Source of the DNA: Hydrangea macrophylla
Taxonomy: Eukaryota > Streptophyta > Magnoliopsida > Cornales > Hydrangeaceae
Assembly (NCBI GenBank): GCA_033977485.1
Contig: CM066991.1
Span: 129,537,999 to 129,601,998, forward strand
Direction of reading: 5' to 3'
DNA length: 64,000 nucleotides
Shown here in pieces: positions 1-12,425 of this stretch. Both the position numbers and the translations under genes were made by a program. Below the pieces are notes generated by a model. The model did no database searches. It saw nothing but the letters and a program-made list of their open reading frames with translations, and was not told the origin of the DNA. How positions within the stretch are numbered: position 1 is the stretch's first letter; every line of letters begins with the position of its first letter.

Positions 1-261
1 AAAAAAAACGGCTCCTTTAGACTTTTGTTTGCTTTAATTAAGGATTTAGTCATAATTTACCCATTTTATAATTAAACAGGATATGCATCTCTTATGCATA
101 TCACATTAAATCTCTCTTACTCTCTCTATCTATAAAAAACGATGTGTTTTCTTTGGTAGATGTTTTCGTTATTATTTTTTATTTCTTTCTTTTTTATTTT
201 CATGATTCGGCATGAACCATGATCCAAGAACACATTGTTCTTTGATTCCCATTTTGGGTCC
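1..261. other. Intergenic flank with a repeat end
   Basis: No gene is visible. Positions 1-64 are nearly identical to 35234-35297, upstream of the carrier gene, so the window opens inside the end of a dispersed repeat. The rest is AT-rich and I recognise nothing in it. Confidence 0.5.
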
Positions 262-490
262 TGTAGACACCCCGATTTTGACCAAATATCGAATTCAAGG
301 GAGTGTTATCTCCAAGTCCGATGATGACAATGCCCAACTAATCTAGGGTTTCCAAAGGTGATTCAAGCTTTTTGAAAGGCTCTTTTGAATTTCAAACAAA
401 ACAAAAATGAAAGAAAGAAAGAGAAAAAGAAGAAAAGGAGAATAGAAGAAAAGCGGCACATAGTGTTTATGTGGTAGTCACGTGTTGCCA

Positions 491-710
491 CAGCGGCACT
501 CACTAATTACCGCGACGGCATTCAGTGAATTCAGCAACGGCAGTCACCGAATGCCGCAAAAATACACCAAATGCGCGAAAATAAAAAAATCCAGAAAAGA
601 CGGCAGTCCGCGGAGTTGTCTGCGACATTCATTGAATGCCGCATCGACGTTCAGTGAATGCTACATCGGCTATCAGTAAGTGTCTAGTGCCGCAGACAAC
701 TCCATTAACT
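491..710. repeat. 22-bp tandem palindromic units in LTR A
   Basis: Imperfect palindromes of the type GGCATTCAGTGAATGCC recur with centres near 503, 525, 547, (569), 610, 632, 654 and 676. Most steps are exactly 22 bp. The middle units (about 557-600) are degenerate. The symmetric core is ATTCA-N-TGAAT with GC-rich flanks. Confidence 0.65.
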
Positions 711-1123
711 GCCGCCGCGTTTTTCTAGTAGTCTGCTTTAATATAGTACCATTTGTCCCTTCAAAAGTACATCCGGGATTAGTTTACCCCTGAGATTACC
801 GAAATAACCCTCTAAAATGTGTGTATATAAAGGGAGTGAATATCCCATTAAAAGAGAGCTTGTCTTTTTTTTAATCTTGAATCTCTTGAGTATTGTTTTT
901 AAGATAGTTAGGAAAATCTTAGAGAGAATTGAGAAAATTAAGAAGTTGCAAGGGTGGGAAGAAGAGCTTGAATAAACCTTTGGAAGACCTTCAAATCACC
1001 AAGAAGTTGAGGATAATTGAAGGTAAACTCTAGACTAATTAGTACTTAATTTAGGTTCAATCACAATTTATAGAATTACTTAGGATCTTTTACACATTTT
1101 CAAAAAGTCTCTTCCCACCTCAT

Positions 1124-2426
1124 TGTTAGGAAACTGCGTTCCCATAATCCATTGACAGCGCATATAAGTTGGTACTGCAAATACGTGAAAACTACAATAA
1201 CCCTACAATGGCGGAACTAGGGTTACCTTAAACTACTAAAACGGATTGCTGTAATAGATGAATCGAGAACACGGGCTCAATAACAGCTCACGATCTTCTA
1301 CCGTATTCCTTTGCTGCCAGAACATCGAACGGAGTGTGAGCTCCTTCGAAATCCTTTATGTTTCTGCTTTCTCTTTTTACGCTCTCTTTTCTATTCTACG
1401 TTATAATACTCTTGATGAGAAAACGCAAACTGAGGAGAGAGCCAAAGCAGCATATATATAGGCTACGATAGGGACCATAAGAAGTCAATAAGGAATAGGC
1501 CTCCTTATGGAATTAAGAAATCCTAATTCGAACTGAATCATATTCCTATTCCTATAAACTATAATTCATACCACTAAAGAATTATAATTGCACTCCTACC
1601 CTTATCTCAAAAATATATTTCGAGTTCCATGTTATTAAATGCTTATTATCTCCCCATGTTAAGATTACAAATATCCATTAATTATATATAATTACTGACA
1701 ATCATATTTAATTAATCTCTTAAAATTCCTTGAGATCCTCTGCTTAACTTATCTGATATGTCGAATACAAAATCCACCTGCAGAGTTTGACATAATCAAA
1801 ACTTATAAGTTTTCTCAAAGGGATATCATCAATCCCAAAATTGAGATATGGATTCCATCATTAATTAATATCCACCACACAATTAATATTGTCACCCAAT
1901 CCAATGAGATATTGACCCATTTAAGGATCTCACCCTTTTAGGGATCAAAATGTAACTATCAAGTGTACGTGTCTATAAATTAACTTAGGATTTAGAGCAT
2001 AAGCACTCATAATAGTCATGAGGTATTAATTATCTTATAAGTTAGTATAAAGATAATTACCCCAAGTCGGTACCGTTTAATACACATAGTGTACCAGCAT
2101 GGTGAGTTGAAACTATACGGTTTCCCGCAGTCAAGACAAACCTACTACAACACCATGTTGCAATCCTACCGATGGTATGTCCTATCCATCTAAGATTGTA
2201 AACCAAAATCTTACATTCCGATGGTCTGATCTTCCGTGTGTAAGCTGAACTCTACACACCAAACCACCTACTATGTAGAATGAAAGACACACATGCATAA
2301 TATTAAATAAACAATATAATACAAATATTGCCCACATAGATTCTCATAAAAATGGATTAACTGATTTTATTAAATGAATAATAAATCAACTACATAAAGC
2401 ATGGCTTTTAGTATATATCCCTAACA
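1124..2426. mobile_element. Nested solo LTR with CTCAT target duplication
   Basis: The segment starts TGTTAGGAAACTG and ends ATCCCTAACA, so the ends are short inverted repeats (TGTTAGG/CCTAACA). CTCAT lies directly on both sides (1119-1123 and 2427-2431). The size of 1.3 kb and the ends suit a Ty1/copia-type LTR. It interrupts LTR A and is therefore younger than it. Confidence 0.8.
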
Positions 2427-3595
2427 CTCATTTCATCACACACCACTAGAATTGTGATTGTGCCTCCATTTGTTCTTTCAATTGATTTGGATCAAAGTAG
2501 CTTAAGGTTTAAGATTAAATAAATCCTAAAGCAAAGTTCAACTTGGATATCATTTGAACTTTGATTTTCTTTTCTCCTCTGTTGGGATTCATGAGGTCTT
2601 TAATACCTCTTTTGATTCCCTTGGGTTGGCCATTTAGATTCTCTATGAACTTGTGATTCAAATGAGAATAATCATATCCATGTATAATAAGTCGGTCCAA
2701 GCCTTAGTAATGACTTGGGTCTTCTAGTTTTGAAGTCTTGTGGAATCCTTTCTATATTCCATTGAGACTCACATGGAATATTCATTTTTAGTCTCTAAGG
2801 ACCATTAATTTGAGAGTAGATTAGGATATAATAAGTTCATATCCCTCAAGGATCATCAGCTTGAGATAGGGATTGACTTAATAACTTCTATGACTTGAAT
2901 ATTGGTATTGGTGTAATTAGTTCATTAACCAACTGAGATCAAAGATTTTTAATTAAATATGATCCATGCATTCATTTCATGTATGTTGATACTTATGATT
3001 AGGACTAATTCTTGGCTTAAGTTGCATTTGATTGAACTTAGTTGAACATATCAATGGGTTCCTTATGATCATGTTGGGATTATATCATCTCTATATGGAC
3101 ATTACATTGGCTCCTAGTTGAGACTTGTATATCTATAGAGGTGTTGTATCTCCAACTAATCAGAAGGAATTCATAATTATATAAACTCTTTCTATGCTTA
3201 GTAGACTTAAAATAGACATTTAGCATGTTATTTAGGACTCTAAAGTATATCTTGTTCAAAGCATGTGGACTAACCCTTTGTTTTGTAGCGCTATCGAGGT
3301 ACAATTTCTTAACCTCCCCACTGGTTAATTTTTTTTATTTTAATTGATTTTTGATTCCATGCGCGATGCCTTAGAATTAAGATTGGCCTTATGTGTATAT
3401 ATGATTAGAGACCCTTTTTTAGGAGTCTCTATTTTGTGTGCATTGCACGTTTCAATATTGCAGCTAGATCCCGGGTAAGTTTTCTAGTTCCTTATTTGCA
3501 CATCATCTTGCTTGCTACTTGAAATTATGTGGTTTTGAATGTTATTTTATCGTTAGCAATTATGCACCATTTCAAACATGTTTTTGCAATGTATA

Positions 3596-3597
3596 TT

Positions 3598-3642
<45 letters not shown>

Positions 3643-3643
3643 A
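3596..3643. repeat. (TA)n(TG)n microsatellite
   Basis: An uninterrupted TA run is followed by a TG run inside LTR A. Confidence 0.9.
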
Positions 3644-3918
3644 TTAATTGAGAGCATACTTAAATTAATAATTTGATTAAAAAGGATGTCGAGTAGAAGC
3701 CTATCATGAGATAGGATGAAAGGGGATGTGTTTTAGTCCGTCAGGCTCCTTCCCCTCTCATTTCATAATCCCCGGACCTAGAAATTTTTGGTTTCTAAAA
3801 GATCAAATTGCTTTTAAATTGGTTTCTTAATATTCCTTTAAAAATTAAGTGGTGACTCATATTTGAATTTGAAATTTAAAAAAGTTTAAAAAGCGTGGTT
3901 AAACTGCGAATATCCACA

Positions 3919-4186
3919 GGTCCTAAAAGAACTAAGAGACTGCCATTGCAAGGATTACAATAATGGTAGTAGGATGGTGCTGAAAAATGGTGGAGAATGT
4001 TTTATTTTTTGTGTGTGTACAAAAGATGGTGGAGTGTTTGCTTGCGATTTTTAGTGTTTTCCATCACACCAAAAATTCCTAAATTACAACTAATATTTTT
4101 TTATTATAGGGATTTGCTTTAACCCCCCCCCCCCCCCCCTCGCTTCTTCTTTTTTCCTCTTCAAAGTTTGTTACCAAAATGAATTT
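3919..4186. other. Spacer with poly-C tract
   Basis: Short AT-rich spacer between two LTRs with a run of about 17 C near 4123-4139. No gene is visible. Confidence 0.6.
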
Positions 4187-5953
4187 TGTCACGCCCGTCC
4201 CAGAAAATCATTGGTTTAAAATGCATATATGAGATTTCTGAGAATTATTAATGTTGATTAATAATTGGAATAGAGTTGACTGAGGGTCAACGGTGACTGT
4301 AAATCGAGGACTCGGGAAGTTGGTAATTCATGAGGAACTTGACATGATTAAATGACATTTATGTGGATTAAATGTTATTTGAATTATGTGGTATATGTGA
4401 ATAGTGAATATACCTGTTTTGTGTACTTTTATGATAGTTTGATCTTGTTAGAGATCAATTGGAACGAATTAGAGATAACCAATGTGATACGTTACATAAA
4501 AGGTAGGTTATCTAGAAATTCCACGAAAATAGTTTTCAGAACGAAATTACGGCGACAAACGGAACTCAGTCGAAAACTTTTGTAAATTATATTTTTCACT
4601 CGTAAAGGCATGAAATGAACGTGTGCGACGTTTCATGGGTTAATTTAGAGTTTTGGAAACTTGTGGGGAGGTAAACATTATTTCCGATAATTTTGTCTAT
4701 ATATAGCAAGCTCTAGATATTTTTTTCATTTCAAAAGTTTCTCAAAACCTAAATCAAGAGGTGATTGGTGGCTTAGAGCTTCTTGACGCAAATCGACGGA
4801 CTTCTGCCCGTTTGTTTTCAACCAAAATTCATATTTGAACTCCCCAAGGTAAGAGCTTCATTTTGATACCACTTAGGCCTTGTTTGGCTAAGTTTTTCCG
4901 AAAATCTAATTTATGGAAATTTGGGAAAAACATGTAAATACTTGTAGGAATCACTCCTAATCGGAGATCCAACGTTTAATCGGGCTACTAGTGCTTTCCT
5001 CAAAGTTATACGACGATAGCTCGAGGTATGAATTCCGAACCTATGTAATATAGACAATTTTGGATGTTTTAGATATTTTGTATGACTTGTGATCCGGGCA
5101 AACTTATGTGTTAAATTAGGCCCGTTAAAGTTAGCGAGTATGTATAGAAAAGCACGGTGACATGATTATGTGAGTATGTTAAATGTCTATGTGGGTCAAA
5201 GGGGAGTTTGATATAATTTTACGCCGGTGCACGCCTCTCGATGTTTGAGAGTTTATAGTAGTGACGACTACTTGCTTGGTGTGGGAAGTGGCCAACCAGA
5301 GCAGATGGGTGTAATGGTTGAGTGATCCTTGGCTAACCATTGACATCGCGGTTTAAGATTTAAGACTTGCCGATATACTGGGTGAATGCGTATCTCTCTC
5401 CCCGGAGACTAAATTATGTGATTTAGATGTTTAAAACATGAATTGCCTCATATGCATTTGTTTAGAATTGTGCACTCAGCATATAGCTGAGCAATGGAGA
5501 TTTACTCCATTGCAGGTATGAAGAAAGGAAAGAAGAAGCGTGAAGAGTGAGGCCGTGGGAATGCCGGGGATTACCTTTGTTCATGTTTTAGTTCCTTTTC
5601 ATATGTTGTAATAATGAAATTGTGCAGCTAGAATCATGTTTTGGTTGAATTGGAAACCTTGGAAGGATTTTGGTAATGTTGTAATATGTAATAAAACTCT
5701 TGTAGTTAGTTTTCAATTCATCCGAACTTAAGTCCGTGTTTAGTAAACTTAACTTGTTAAATTTGGATTTTGAAGGATTGTGGCTAGAGTTTTGTGTATA
5801 GAGCCAAACAAGCCTTAGCTTGTTCCGCTATTGTTTCTTTTCATGGAATTATAAGTCTAAACTTGTTTTGATAGCATGCTAGAGCTCGTGAAGGTCGGAT
5901 TGGATCCTTAGGCAAAATTCTGCAGCATTGTGCAGGATTCTGCTAAAGGGTCA

Positions 5954-5989
5954 TTCGACCGGTCGAAGGGGGTCGTTCGACCGGTCGAA
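5954..5989. repeat. Palindrome pair TTCGACCGGTCGAA in LTR B
   Basis: Two identical perfect 14-bp palindromes lie at 5954-5967 and 5976-5989. Their spacing is 22 bp and an 8-bp spacer separates them. They lie about 300 bp from the LTR 3' end, the place where the related LTRs H1 and H2 carry a different palindrome. Confidence 0.9.
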
Positions 5990-6242
5990 ATGCCCCCTGT
6001 CAGAAATCTTTTTATACACCTTCCGGAAATTTTCAAAAGGTTTTGATTGGTTCTTAGGGTACCTTTGAGACCCCTTTCACCATAAATTCATCCGTTTTGA
6101 AATATGATTTCGTTTTAAATTTTATACGGATTTTACAACTCGGAAGGTATCGCTTCCTAAAGTTTTATACACTCAAGGTTGTTTTAAGTTCTTTTCCGCT
6201 GCGTATAATCGTTTAATTAATTGGATGAGCCTTGGTGGCGTG

Positions 6243-6251
6243 CCACGTGTC
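6243..6251 (+). promoter_or_regulatory. G-box-like CCACGTGTC near LTR B 3' end
   Basis: CCACGTGTC follows GGTGGCGTG just inside the LTR 3' end. The same arrangement occurs in the otherwise different LTR C (12674-12682). CACGTG is a classic bZIP/bHLH target. Use by this element is inferred. Confidence 0.4.
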
Positions 6252-6290
6252 CTGTTTCCGCACGTTAGCGGGATGGGTCGTGACATTTAT

Positions 6291-6308
6291 TGGTATCAGA
6301 GCAATAGG
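6291..6308 (+). other. Primer-binding site (initiator tRNA-Met type)
   Basis: TGGTATCAGAGC begins five bases after the end of LTR B. It is complementary to the 3' end of plant initiator tRNA-Met, the usual minus-strand primer of plant LTR retrotransposons. Confidence 0.85.
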
Positions 6309-6902
6309 TAACAAAACTTTGGGAACGTTCGACGACGAGTGGAGTGTTGAGTGGATTGACACATATTCTAGAATGCATCCACATATTATAGAGATGTTTG
6401 ATGCATATGGTATGTTGTTATACATACATGATTATGATATTGCCATACATGCATAGTATTCATGCATTCGTGAATCGGTAGAATCACGCGGATGTAGAGC
6501 TGTGTGATGAGATGAGGTTTACCGTATGGTATCATCGACCTTGTGTGGTGACCCGGGGGAGAGATGATATCTTGGTGGTGAGGAGCCGTTGAATATCTAA
6601 ACGAAAATCAACTGAATTTTTGATCGAATCAGTGAATGTGGTAAATGATGGTAATGAGTGCTCTTTAAGGGTGTTAACTGAGAACGAAGTCCGAGTAGTG
6701 AACTATCGAAGAGATTTCATTGGAGGTTCACACGGAAAGCTAAAGCGATTGCTCATAGTTGAGTTTTGGGATTAGAATTGATTGATAAGAGTTCCGTCTC
6801 AGACATGGGCTAAACGCCGTGACGCGAGAGAATAGAGATGGACAGATGGGGTTTATGCCAGAAAGATAGTTCAACAATATGTATTGCTCGTGTATAGGGT
6901 AG

Positions 6903-7249
6903 GTGAGGAATCTCTCACATTTTCTTACGGTGTTATCCTTTGATGTTAACCTACAGTGTAATCGTACGGGTTATCTTGTGGTTTCCTCTTACACGGTGTG
7001 TATTGGGTAGTCGATGAATCTTTTGACTTGTTGTACGGTATATGGGATGATTGGATGGTTGAGGAATCTCTCAACCTATCGTATGGTAAGTATTATAGTT
7101 GTTGAAGAATCTTTCAACGTATGGTATGGAGTTTGAGATGTTGGATGGTTGAGGAATCTCTCAACCTATCTTATGGTATGTATTGGGAGAGGGATCGAAG
7201 AATATCTCCACGGATTGTGAGTATCATGGTTGTTGAGGAATCTCTCAAC
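6903..7249 (+). repeat. Array of hairpins with GAATCT loops
   Basis: Short stem-loops with a constant GAATCT loop recur at 6903-6918 (GTGAG/CTCAC), 7010-7027 (GTCGA/TTGAC, one wobble), 7058-7075 (GTTGAG/CTCAAC), 7101-7118 (GTTGAA/TTCAAC), 7148-7165 and 7232-7249 (GTTGAG/CTCAAC). Central units are spaced 43-48 bp. Stem changes are compensated on both arms, so structure seems to be conserved. The position between primer-binding site and lost gag suits a leader RNA signal. Confidence 0.7.
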
Positions 7250-7798
7250 TGAACCTTGCTTCGAGTGGTCGTGGTATCATAGTGGATTTAGATATGGTAG
7301 GAGGATTAGCAGCGGATGCTACTGGTGGAGGTATAAATGGAAAGGTTGGGTTTAAGGATTTACCTAAGATGTGGGGTTAAGAACGGGAATGATAGAGTAT
7401 GCTTCGACGGTTTGAAACTACAGTGAGTAAAAAGTTAATTAATGACGGACTTCGGGGAGTGGTTACTTAGACTTGATGATTATGTGCGTGTGAATGAAAT
7501 GACAAGGATGATATAGGTCGGAGGAGAAACCACAGAACTACTTGAGGGGGGAATAAGTGAATGGAAATGAATGTTAGCAAGATTCACTTGGTGTTTTGAG
7601 GTGTTTTGCCAAAGAAAATGGAATAAAGGAAGTAAGAATATGGGAACTAAATTCAAACTGCTGTGTGATTTGAGAAGTTTCGAAGTTTTCGAGCATTTAC
7701 GGGTAGTTCTAAAAGGGCTGGGAAGTATCTCCAAATGCCTTGTGAGTTTGGGGACTTTTAAAGATGTTAAATGAAGGAAAAATATGGTCCAGGGGATA

Positions 7799-7834
7799 CT
7801 GGACCGGTCGAAAGGGGTTGTTCGACCGGTCGAA
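7799..7834. repeat. Second TTCGACCGGTCGAA pair
   Basis: A degenerate copy at 7799-7812 and a perfect copy at 7821-7834 are again exactly 22 bp apart. The shared LTR block follows about 50 bp downstream, as in LTRs C, D and E. Confidence 0.8.
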
Positions 7835-7885
7835 CACCCCTCTGATCCAAACAGTGTTTTCGGAAACATTTTTCGTCGAGTTTTA

Positions 7886-8016
7886 CGGAAACAGCCATAA
7901 CTCTTTCTAGAAAATTCGGATTCGCGCGCCGTTTCTTGCGTTGGAACCGGGACTCAAAAAGCTATATTTTGATGTAAAATTTAATCATATTTTATAAATG
8001 ACCATTTTGCCCTTGG
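7886..8016 (+). repeat. Conserved LTR block (CATAACTCTTTCTAG...)
   Basis: The block runs from CATAACTCTTTCTAGAAAA through GTTGGAACCGGGACTC to GTAAAATTTAA. It recurs at 12450-12585, 33900-34035 and 62690-62820 on the + strand and at 14755-14870 and 63395-63552 on the - strand. Each time it lies next to a palindrome array, except at 14755 where I see none. Confidence 0.7.
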
Positions 8017-8817
8017 GGCTGTGTTGTCGTTGTAAAGCTCTTTTATGATGCCTAATCCATGCTTTCTTTGACATTTAGTGTATTTCAACTAAAATAGAAA
8101 TCTTTCAATGCTTTTAAAACATCGTTGAGTGTTTGAAGCGAGTTGTTGTGAGAGGGAAGTTGGAGCATGATAGTTATTACAATACTGGACAAGAGCAGTT
8201 GTAGAAATGGCTAAGTAAAGTGACTTTGGGGTGAAATCAAGTTAGAGAGATGAAAATGTAAATTGGGAAGGTAAAGCTTCGAGGAGAAAATGAACATGAA
8301 CGGTATGAGTGGGATAAAAACTTTGTAGTACGTTGAGTACATCATCAGATATGATAGAAGAACTGTAAAACGGTCAGAGAACAATAGTGAATGTAGTAGA
8401 ATGCTATCTCGGTTGTCCTGAATTCCAACGAGGTTGGAAAGTTTTGAGAATGTTAGATTTTATCCCAACTAAATTTTAAAAGGTTTTAAAATATAACTTT
8501 TGCTTGAATAAGAAAAGTGGTAATAGATACATATGTGAAGGTACCAAGTAGACTTCGGAAGACGAGTATCGTGGAAGGACATAGTATGCTTAGTGCTTGG
8601 GACACAACAGTGTTTGTCAAATGGATGAGTTCTACGTGAACATAATATAAACTTGGAAATTCTAAAATAAGGGGTTAGTGAAATGTGGTACACTTGGACT
8701 TAGTAAGTTGGATGAAGTGCTACTAAACGAGTTGACTTGAGTATTGTCCAAAGGGAACTTGATCTTAGTTTAATTTCTACTGTGAGACTTCAAATATGAT
8801 TTTGATTTGTTGCAATT

Positions 8818-9214
8818 TGTAACACTCCGCTCTTGCGGACAGTATTTAATTGCATTTAGCATGCATCATTAGCATTAAATTCATGATGTGATTATATTTA
8901 TTAAGTAGGTACTAACTCACTAAGATGATTAGAGGTGTCCAGTTTGGAGCCCAGAGATAGCCAATATGGCAATCCCAGCTTAGGACAGTTATGAGAGGTC
9001 CCCGTGTGATAGGACATATACGTGGGCTAATTCTTATGTGCTTAAATGTTTATTAAGGCATATATGAATATTTCAATATGTTATTTTTATAGCATGTTAA
9101 TTGTTGGAGATCACTTCTGTGATCCGTTAGGGATACCTTTGTGAGGGCGAATTGGACACGTTACATAATTAGTAGGTTAATTAGCAACTTCATAGAATTA
9201 TGTGGGACCACTTA
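8818..9214 (+). mobile_element. 5' part of an LTR cut by a copia LTR
   Basis: It starts TGTAACACTCC and follows LTR C along its first ~400 bp, for example in the shared run AATTAGTAGG and in ATTATGTGGGACCACTTATG. The match stops abruptly at 9214 where the copia-type LTR begins. The remainder was not found in the window. Confidence 0.6.
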
Positions 9215-9836
9215 TGGGTCGAGTCGCGAATCTCGCTTTCTTTAAGACGGTTCGCGGCTCTACCCAAAGTGTGCAAGCAGTTCATACATGCCACGCAGTC
9301 CCTAGGATAAAGCAGCCCAGAATCTCCTCTGTATCAAAAAATTTTTTTTGCACCAAGAAAAAACGGGTATACTAGACAGCTTTCGGATTTGTTGCTCGGT
9401 AATCACAAACTTGGAAAAACTTTTATATTCTTGGAAAACAAAAACTCATAGATATTTCTTTCTCAAAATTTGAAAACTCACTAAGTAATGAAGATATTTT
9501 CTGTTTTTGGAACAATCTCAATGGGAGGGTACTGTCTTTTTTTTTTTTTCAATAACTCATGGCTAATAAGCCAATATATAGAAGAAAACATCCATTGCCA
9601 AAAGCTCCAATTGTAACGCCCTGACAACTTAATAGCATTATAAATATGAATCAAAGAGGGGGCTTTATAAGCCATTACAATGCCATTAACGACTGGAAGT
9701 TATATCTTATATATCACATTTTTTTAACACATGCTAGATAAAGTTATACACATGCATAATTGGAAGACAAAGTGAGTCTTTTACTTCTTAATTTCCTTCT
9801 TTTGCAACTCACATACATCATTAAAATACTCCAATA
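9215..9836 (-). mobile_element. Copia-type 3' LTR, copy 1
   Basis: About 620 bp is closely repeated in the same orientation at 22054-22662. Read on the - strand it starts near TTGGAGTATTTTAATG after a purine run (AAGTAAGGGA, a possible polypurine tract) and ends CCCA. Copia RNase H and RT remnants lie upstream on the same strand, so this is read as their 3' LTR. Confidence 0.6.
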
Positions 9837-10291
9837 ATCCCTTACTTATTTTAATAAAATTAGAAAATGATTTTTCATTAAGCAACTGATCATAAGACTG
9901 TGCATAAGTAAAGGTGCTTTTCAACTTGAACCTTTACATAGTGAAAGTGATTAAGTATATACTAGAGTAACACGTATTTTTGAACTCTATCTCTGACAAC
10001 ACCCCACACATAATCTTACTAAGGTGAAGTAAGAAAGCCAACACTTTATAGTCATGTATTTATATCCCAGTATAGCGAAAGCTCTAGAGAATTTACCCAA
10101 ATTCCATAGGAAGCCACTTCTACATTTGCATATGTGAGTCTAACAAGGATACACCTGTAGCTAGGTATCCCACTCAAAGTGACTCAATATAGAGTTTAAT
10201 CTCATTAAGAGTTATATTAACTCATCCTTGTACCGCTTCAGGATGTCATGCTTCGTAGGAATGGACTGGGAGAGTTAACCCCCTAACATAA
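9837..10291 (-). mobile_element. 3' untranslated part of the copia element
   Basis: AT-rich sequence between the copia 3' LTR and the pol remnant, continued at 12716 beyond the inserted solo LTR C. It has no coding potential. Confidence 0.5.
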
Positions 10292-12320
10292 TGTAACACC
10301 CGCTCCCGCGATTAACTGTTAATTATGATTTAGTATGCATTAGCATAATTAATTGGTGTTTACTAACACATGTTTAAGTGAGTTTTACCTCACTAGTTGA
10401 TTATGGGTGTCCAATTTGGGAACCCAATGTTGGCCAATGTGGCAGCCCCAAATTGGGACATGAGCTGAGAAAGTTCCATTGTGATGGGACAAAGTTGTGG
10501 AATCACCCTTATGTGCTTAAATGTTTATTAAGGCATATGTGAAATATTTATATGTTGTTTAGAATTTATTGTTTATTGTTAGAGACCATTTATGTGGTTA
10601 TTTGGAATACCTGGGTGAGGACGAAATGAACACGTTATATAATTAGTAGGCTAATTAGCAACTCCATAAAATTATGTGGGACCACTTATGGGACCCACGC
10701 GAGACATAGACAAACACCTATTTAAGTTTGGGATAATTTTAAAGAGTTCTGTAGCTAGTAGGGGTATAATTGCAAAACTTATTAAATGTGGGAGGTAAAC
10801 TTAGAAACCAAAAACTTGAGTCACGTGTAATGAGACATGTGTCTCATGACTCACTAGGAGCCTTAGTCACCATCAACTTCATTCCTTAGACAAAAGGAAT
10901 TACAGTAGAGAGAAAACGAGAGATATCGACGGAATTCGACAGAGCTTTACGACGTTAATCAACGCACCGTTCGACTACCAATTTCAATTCCGAGACCAAA
11001 TTTGGACTCGTAGAGATGAGTTCTACGTTTTGGTACTGATTTTATTGAGTATAATCGTCATATTTCTCGCGACCCAATTCGGAGCGGTAATCCGTAGTTT
11101 GCCGAATTCATGTAGGATTTGAAACCGGAGTAGATTTGAGCTTTAATTTCACAACTAGGAACGAATTGCCAAGAGGTGAGTGATTTCAATCTTGTTTTGG
11201 GATGAGATTCATGTTTATGTTCTTTGGGTGTTAATAACATGTCTATTTAGCTTAATCACTCATGTGTAGCTATGATTTTGTGAAAAGCATGGTGATATGT
11301 TTATGTGAGCATGTTTAGTTGTCTATGTGGGTCAAAGGAAAGCTTGTATGAATCCGCCATGAGATTGTTCCGTGGTGACGACCACTTGTTGCCGACAACG
11401 GCATTATACCGCACGTGTGTGGCGTGGGTCATTGGCTTGTGCCGTGGACTATCGGGGGAGTCGCGGACTTGCGGGTAGTGGTAGATGAAATACTTGCTTA
11501 TCTGGAGATCATTATATTTGTTGAGTTGAAAATGAACATTGATATGTCATCCGTGTGCTTGATTGATATCTCTCACTAAGCATATAGCTTATATATTGTA
11601 GTGGTTATTGAATAACCATTGTAGGTGAGCATGGCGGCGAGAATCCGGGGAGATGAACGTGGGGTTCGTAGTGGCGAGGAAGCTTGTAAATGTAGTAGCT
11701 TATATCTATAGTTGTTTTTGAGTAAAACTAGTAGGTTGTAATAGCTAACTTGGATTTGTACTAAAACTTAGTAGATTATGTTAGTTTTGCCTTAATTGCT
11801 CCAAGACTCATGTAAATCTTGTAACCGGAGCTTAAAATATTGTTAGTATCTTTCTTGCCTTGATAATGTAGTTTGGAATACGTTTGAATGGAAGTTTGTT
11901 TTAAGACAACTTGTTTTGGTTGATCTTGAGGGAATTGGGAATATTTGGGAGAGATTTGGGAGAGTATTTGGGAGAGATTTGGGAGAGATTGCATTGTACA
12001 TCTTGTTCATGGTTTTAAATCATGTTGGTAACTTTCAAACTCTTGTTTCTATGGTTTGGATATGTTAGTTGTGAATTGGGATCAAGACTCTTGTGTTTTG
12101 GTTGGTTTTGTGAAAATTGAGAAGATTCAAGTGTGGTAGCAATGGTGGATCTTGTTTTTATGTTTTAAAACCATGTTAACATATCTTGGAAATGGTTAAG
12201 AATGGTTTTAGAAAGGTTTTGAAATGATTTTGGGAAGTTTCAAGAAGTTTGGATATGTTTTGGGAAGGTTTGGAATCTGCAGAACATGAATTTTTGCTGT
12301 CAAATTGAGTGCTGCAGAAT

Positions 12321-12425
12321 CCGGATCGATCCGGGTCTTGAGCGGATCGATCCGGCACTTCTGGAGGGCCAAAAATGAGGTTCTGTCAAAATCGGATCGA
12401 TCCGGTTTTGGGGCGGATCGATCCG
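12321..12425. repeat. Two pairs of CGGATCGATCCG palindromes in LTR C
   Basis: Perfect palindromes are centred at 12327.5, 12348.5, 12398.5 and 12419.5. Both pairs are spaced exactly 21 bp, with 50 bp between pairs. Confidence 0.9.

Larger units (their letters stand above)
262..3918. mobile_element. Solo LTR A with GGTCC target duplication
   Basis: The segment starts TGTAGACACCCCG and ends TATCCACA. It is flanked on both sides by GGTCC (257-261 and 3919-3923). TG...CA ends plus a perfect 5-bp direct repeat mark an LTR insertion. There is no internal region or second LTR, so it is read as a solo LTR left by LTR-LTR recombination. It holds a nested solo LTR (1124-2426), a 22-bp palindromic array (491-710) and a TA/TG microsatellite. 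Its start resembles the reverse complement of the end of the LTR at 30515-33530, which hints at minus orientation. Confidence 0.8.
4187..6285 (+). mobile_element. LTR B (5' LTR of a retrotransposon)
   Basis: It starts TGTCACGCCCGTCCC and ends GGGTCGTGACA, so the ends are inverted. Five bases later lies a primer-binding site, which makes this the 5' LTR of a + strand element. The LTR is about 2.1 kb. It is the same family as H1 and H2 (both reversed): the first ~100 bp and the 5200-5515 region match their reverse complements by eye. It holds one palindrome pair at 5954-5989 and a G-box-like site at 6243-6251. No matching 3' LTR was found, so the element is incomplete. Confidence 0.8.
6309..8817 (+). 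mobile_element. Degenerate internal region of the LTR B element
   Basis: About 2.5 kb follows the primer-binding site without an open gag or pol frame. It contains the hairpin-repeat leader (6903-7249), a second TTCGACCGGTCGAA pair (7799-7834) and a block shared with several LTRs (7886-8016). The last two suggest that part of another LTR has been joined here. Nothing codes for a recognisable protein. Confidence 0.55.

Noticed and set aside
6291..6308. tRNA gene
   Set aside because: Only the 3'-end complement of initiator tRNA-Met is present, directly after an LTR. It is a primer-binding site.
7480..7869. 129-codon frame as a retroelement protein
   Set aside because: It runs antisense to the element and across the palindrome pair, and matches no Gag or Pol feature I know.
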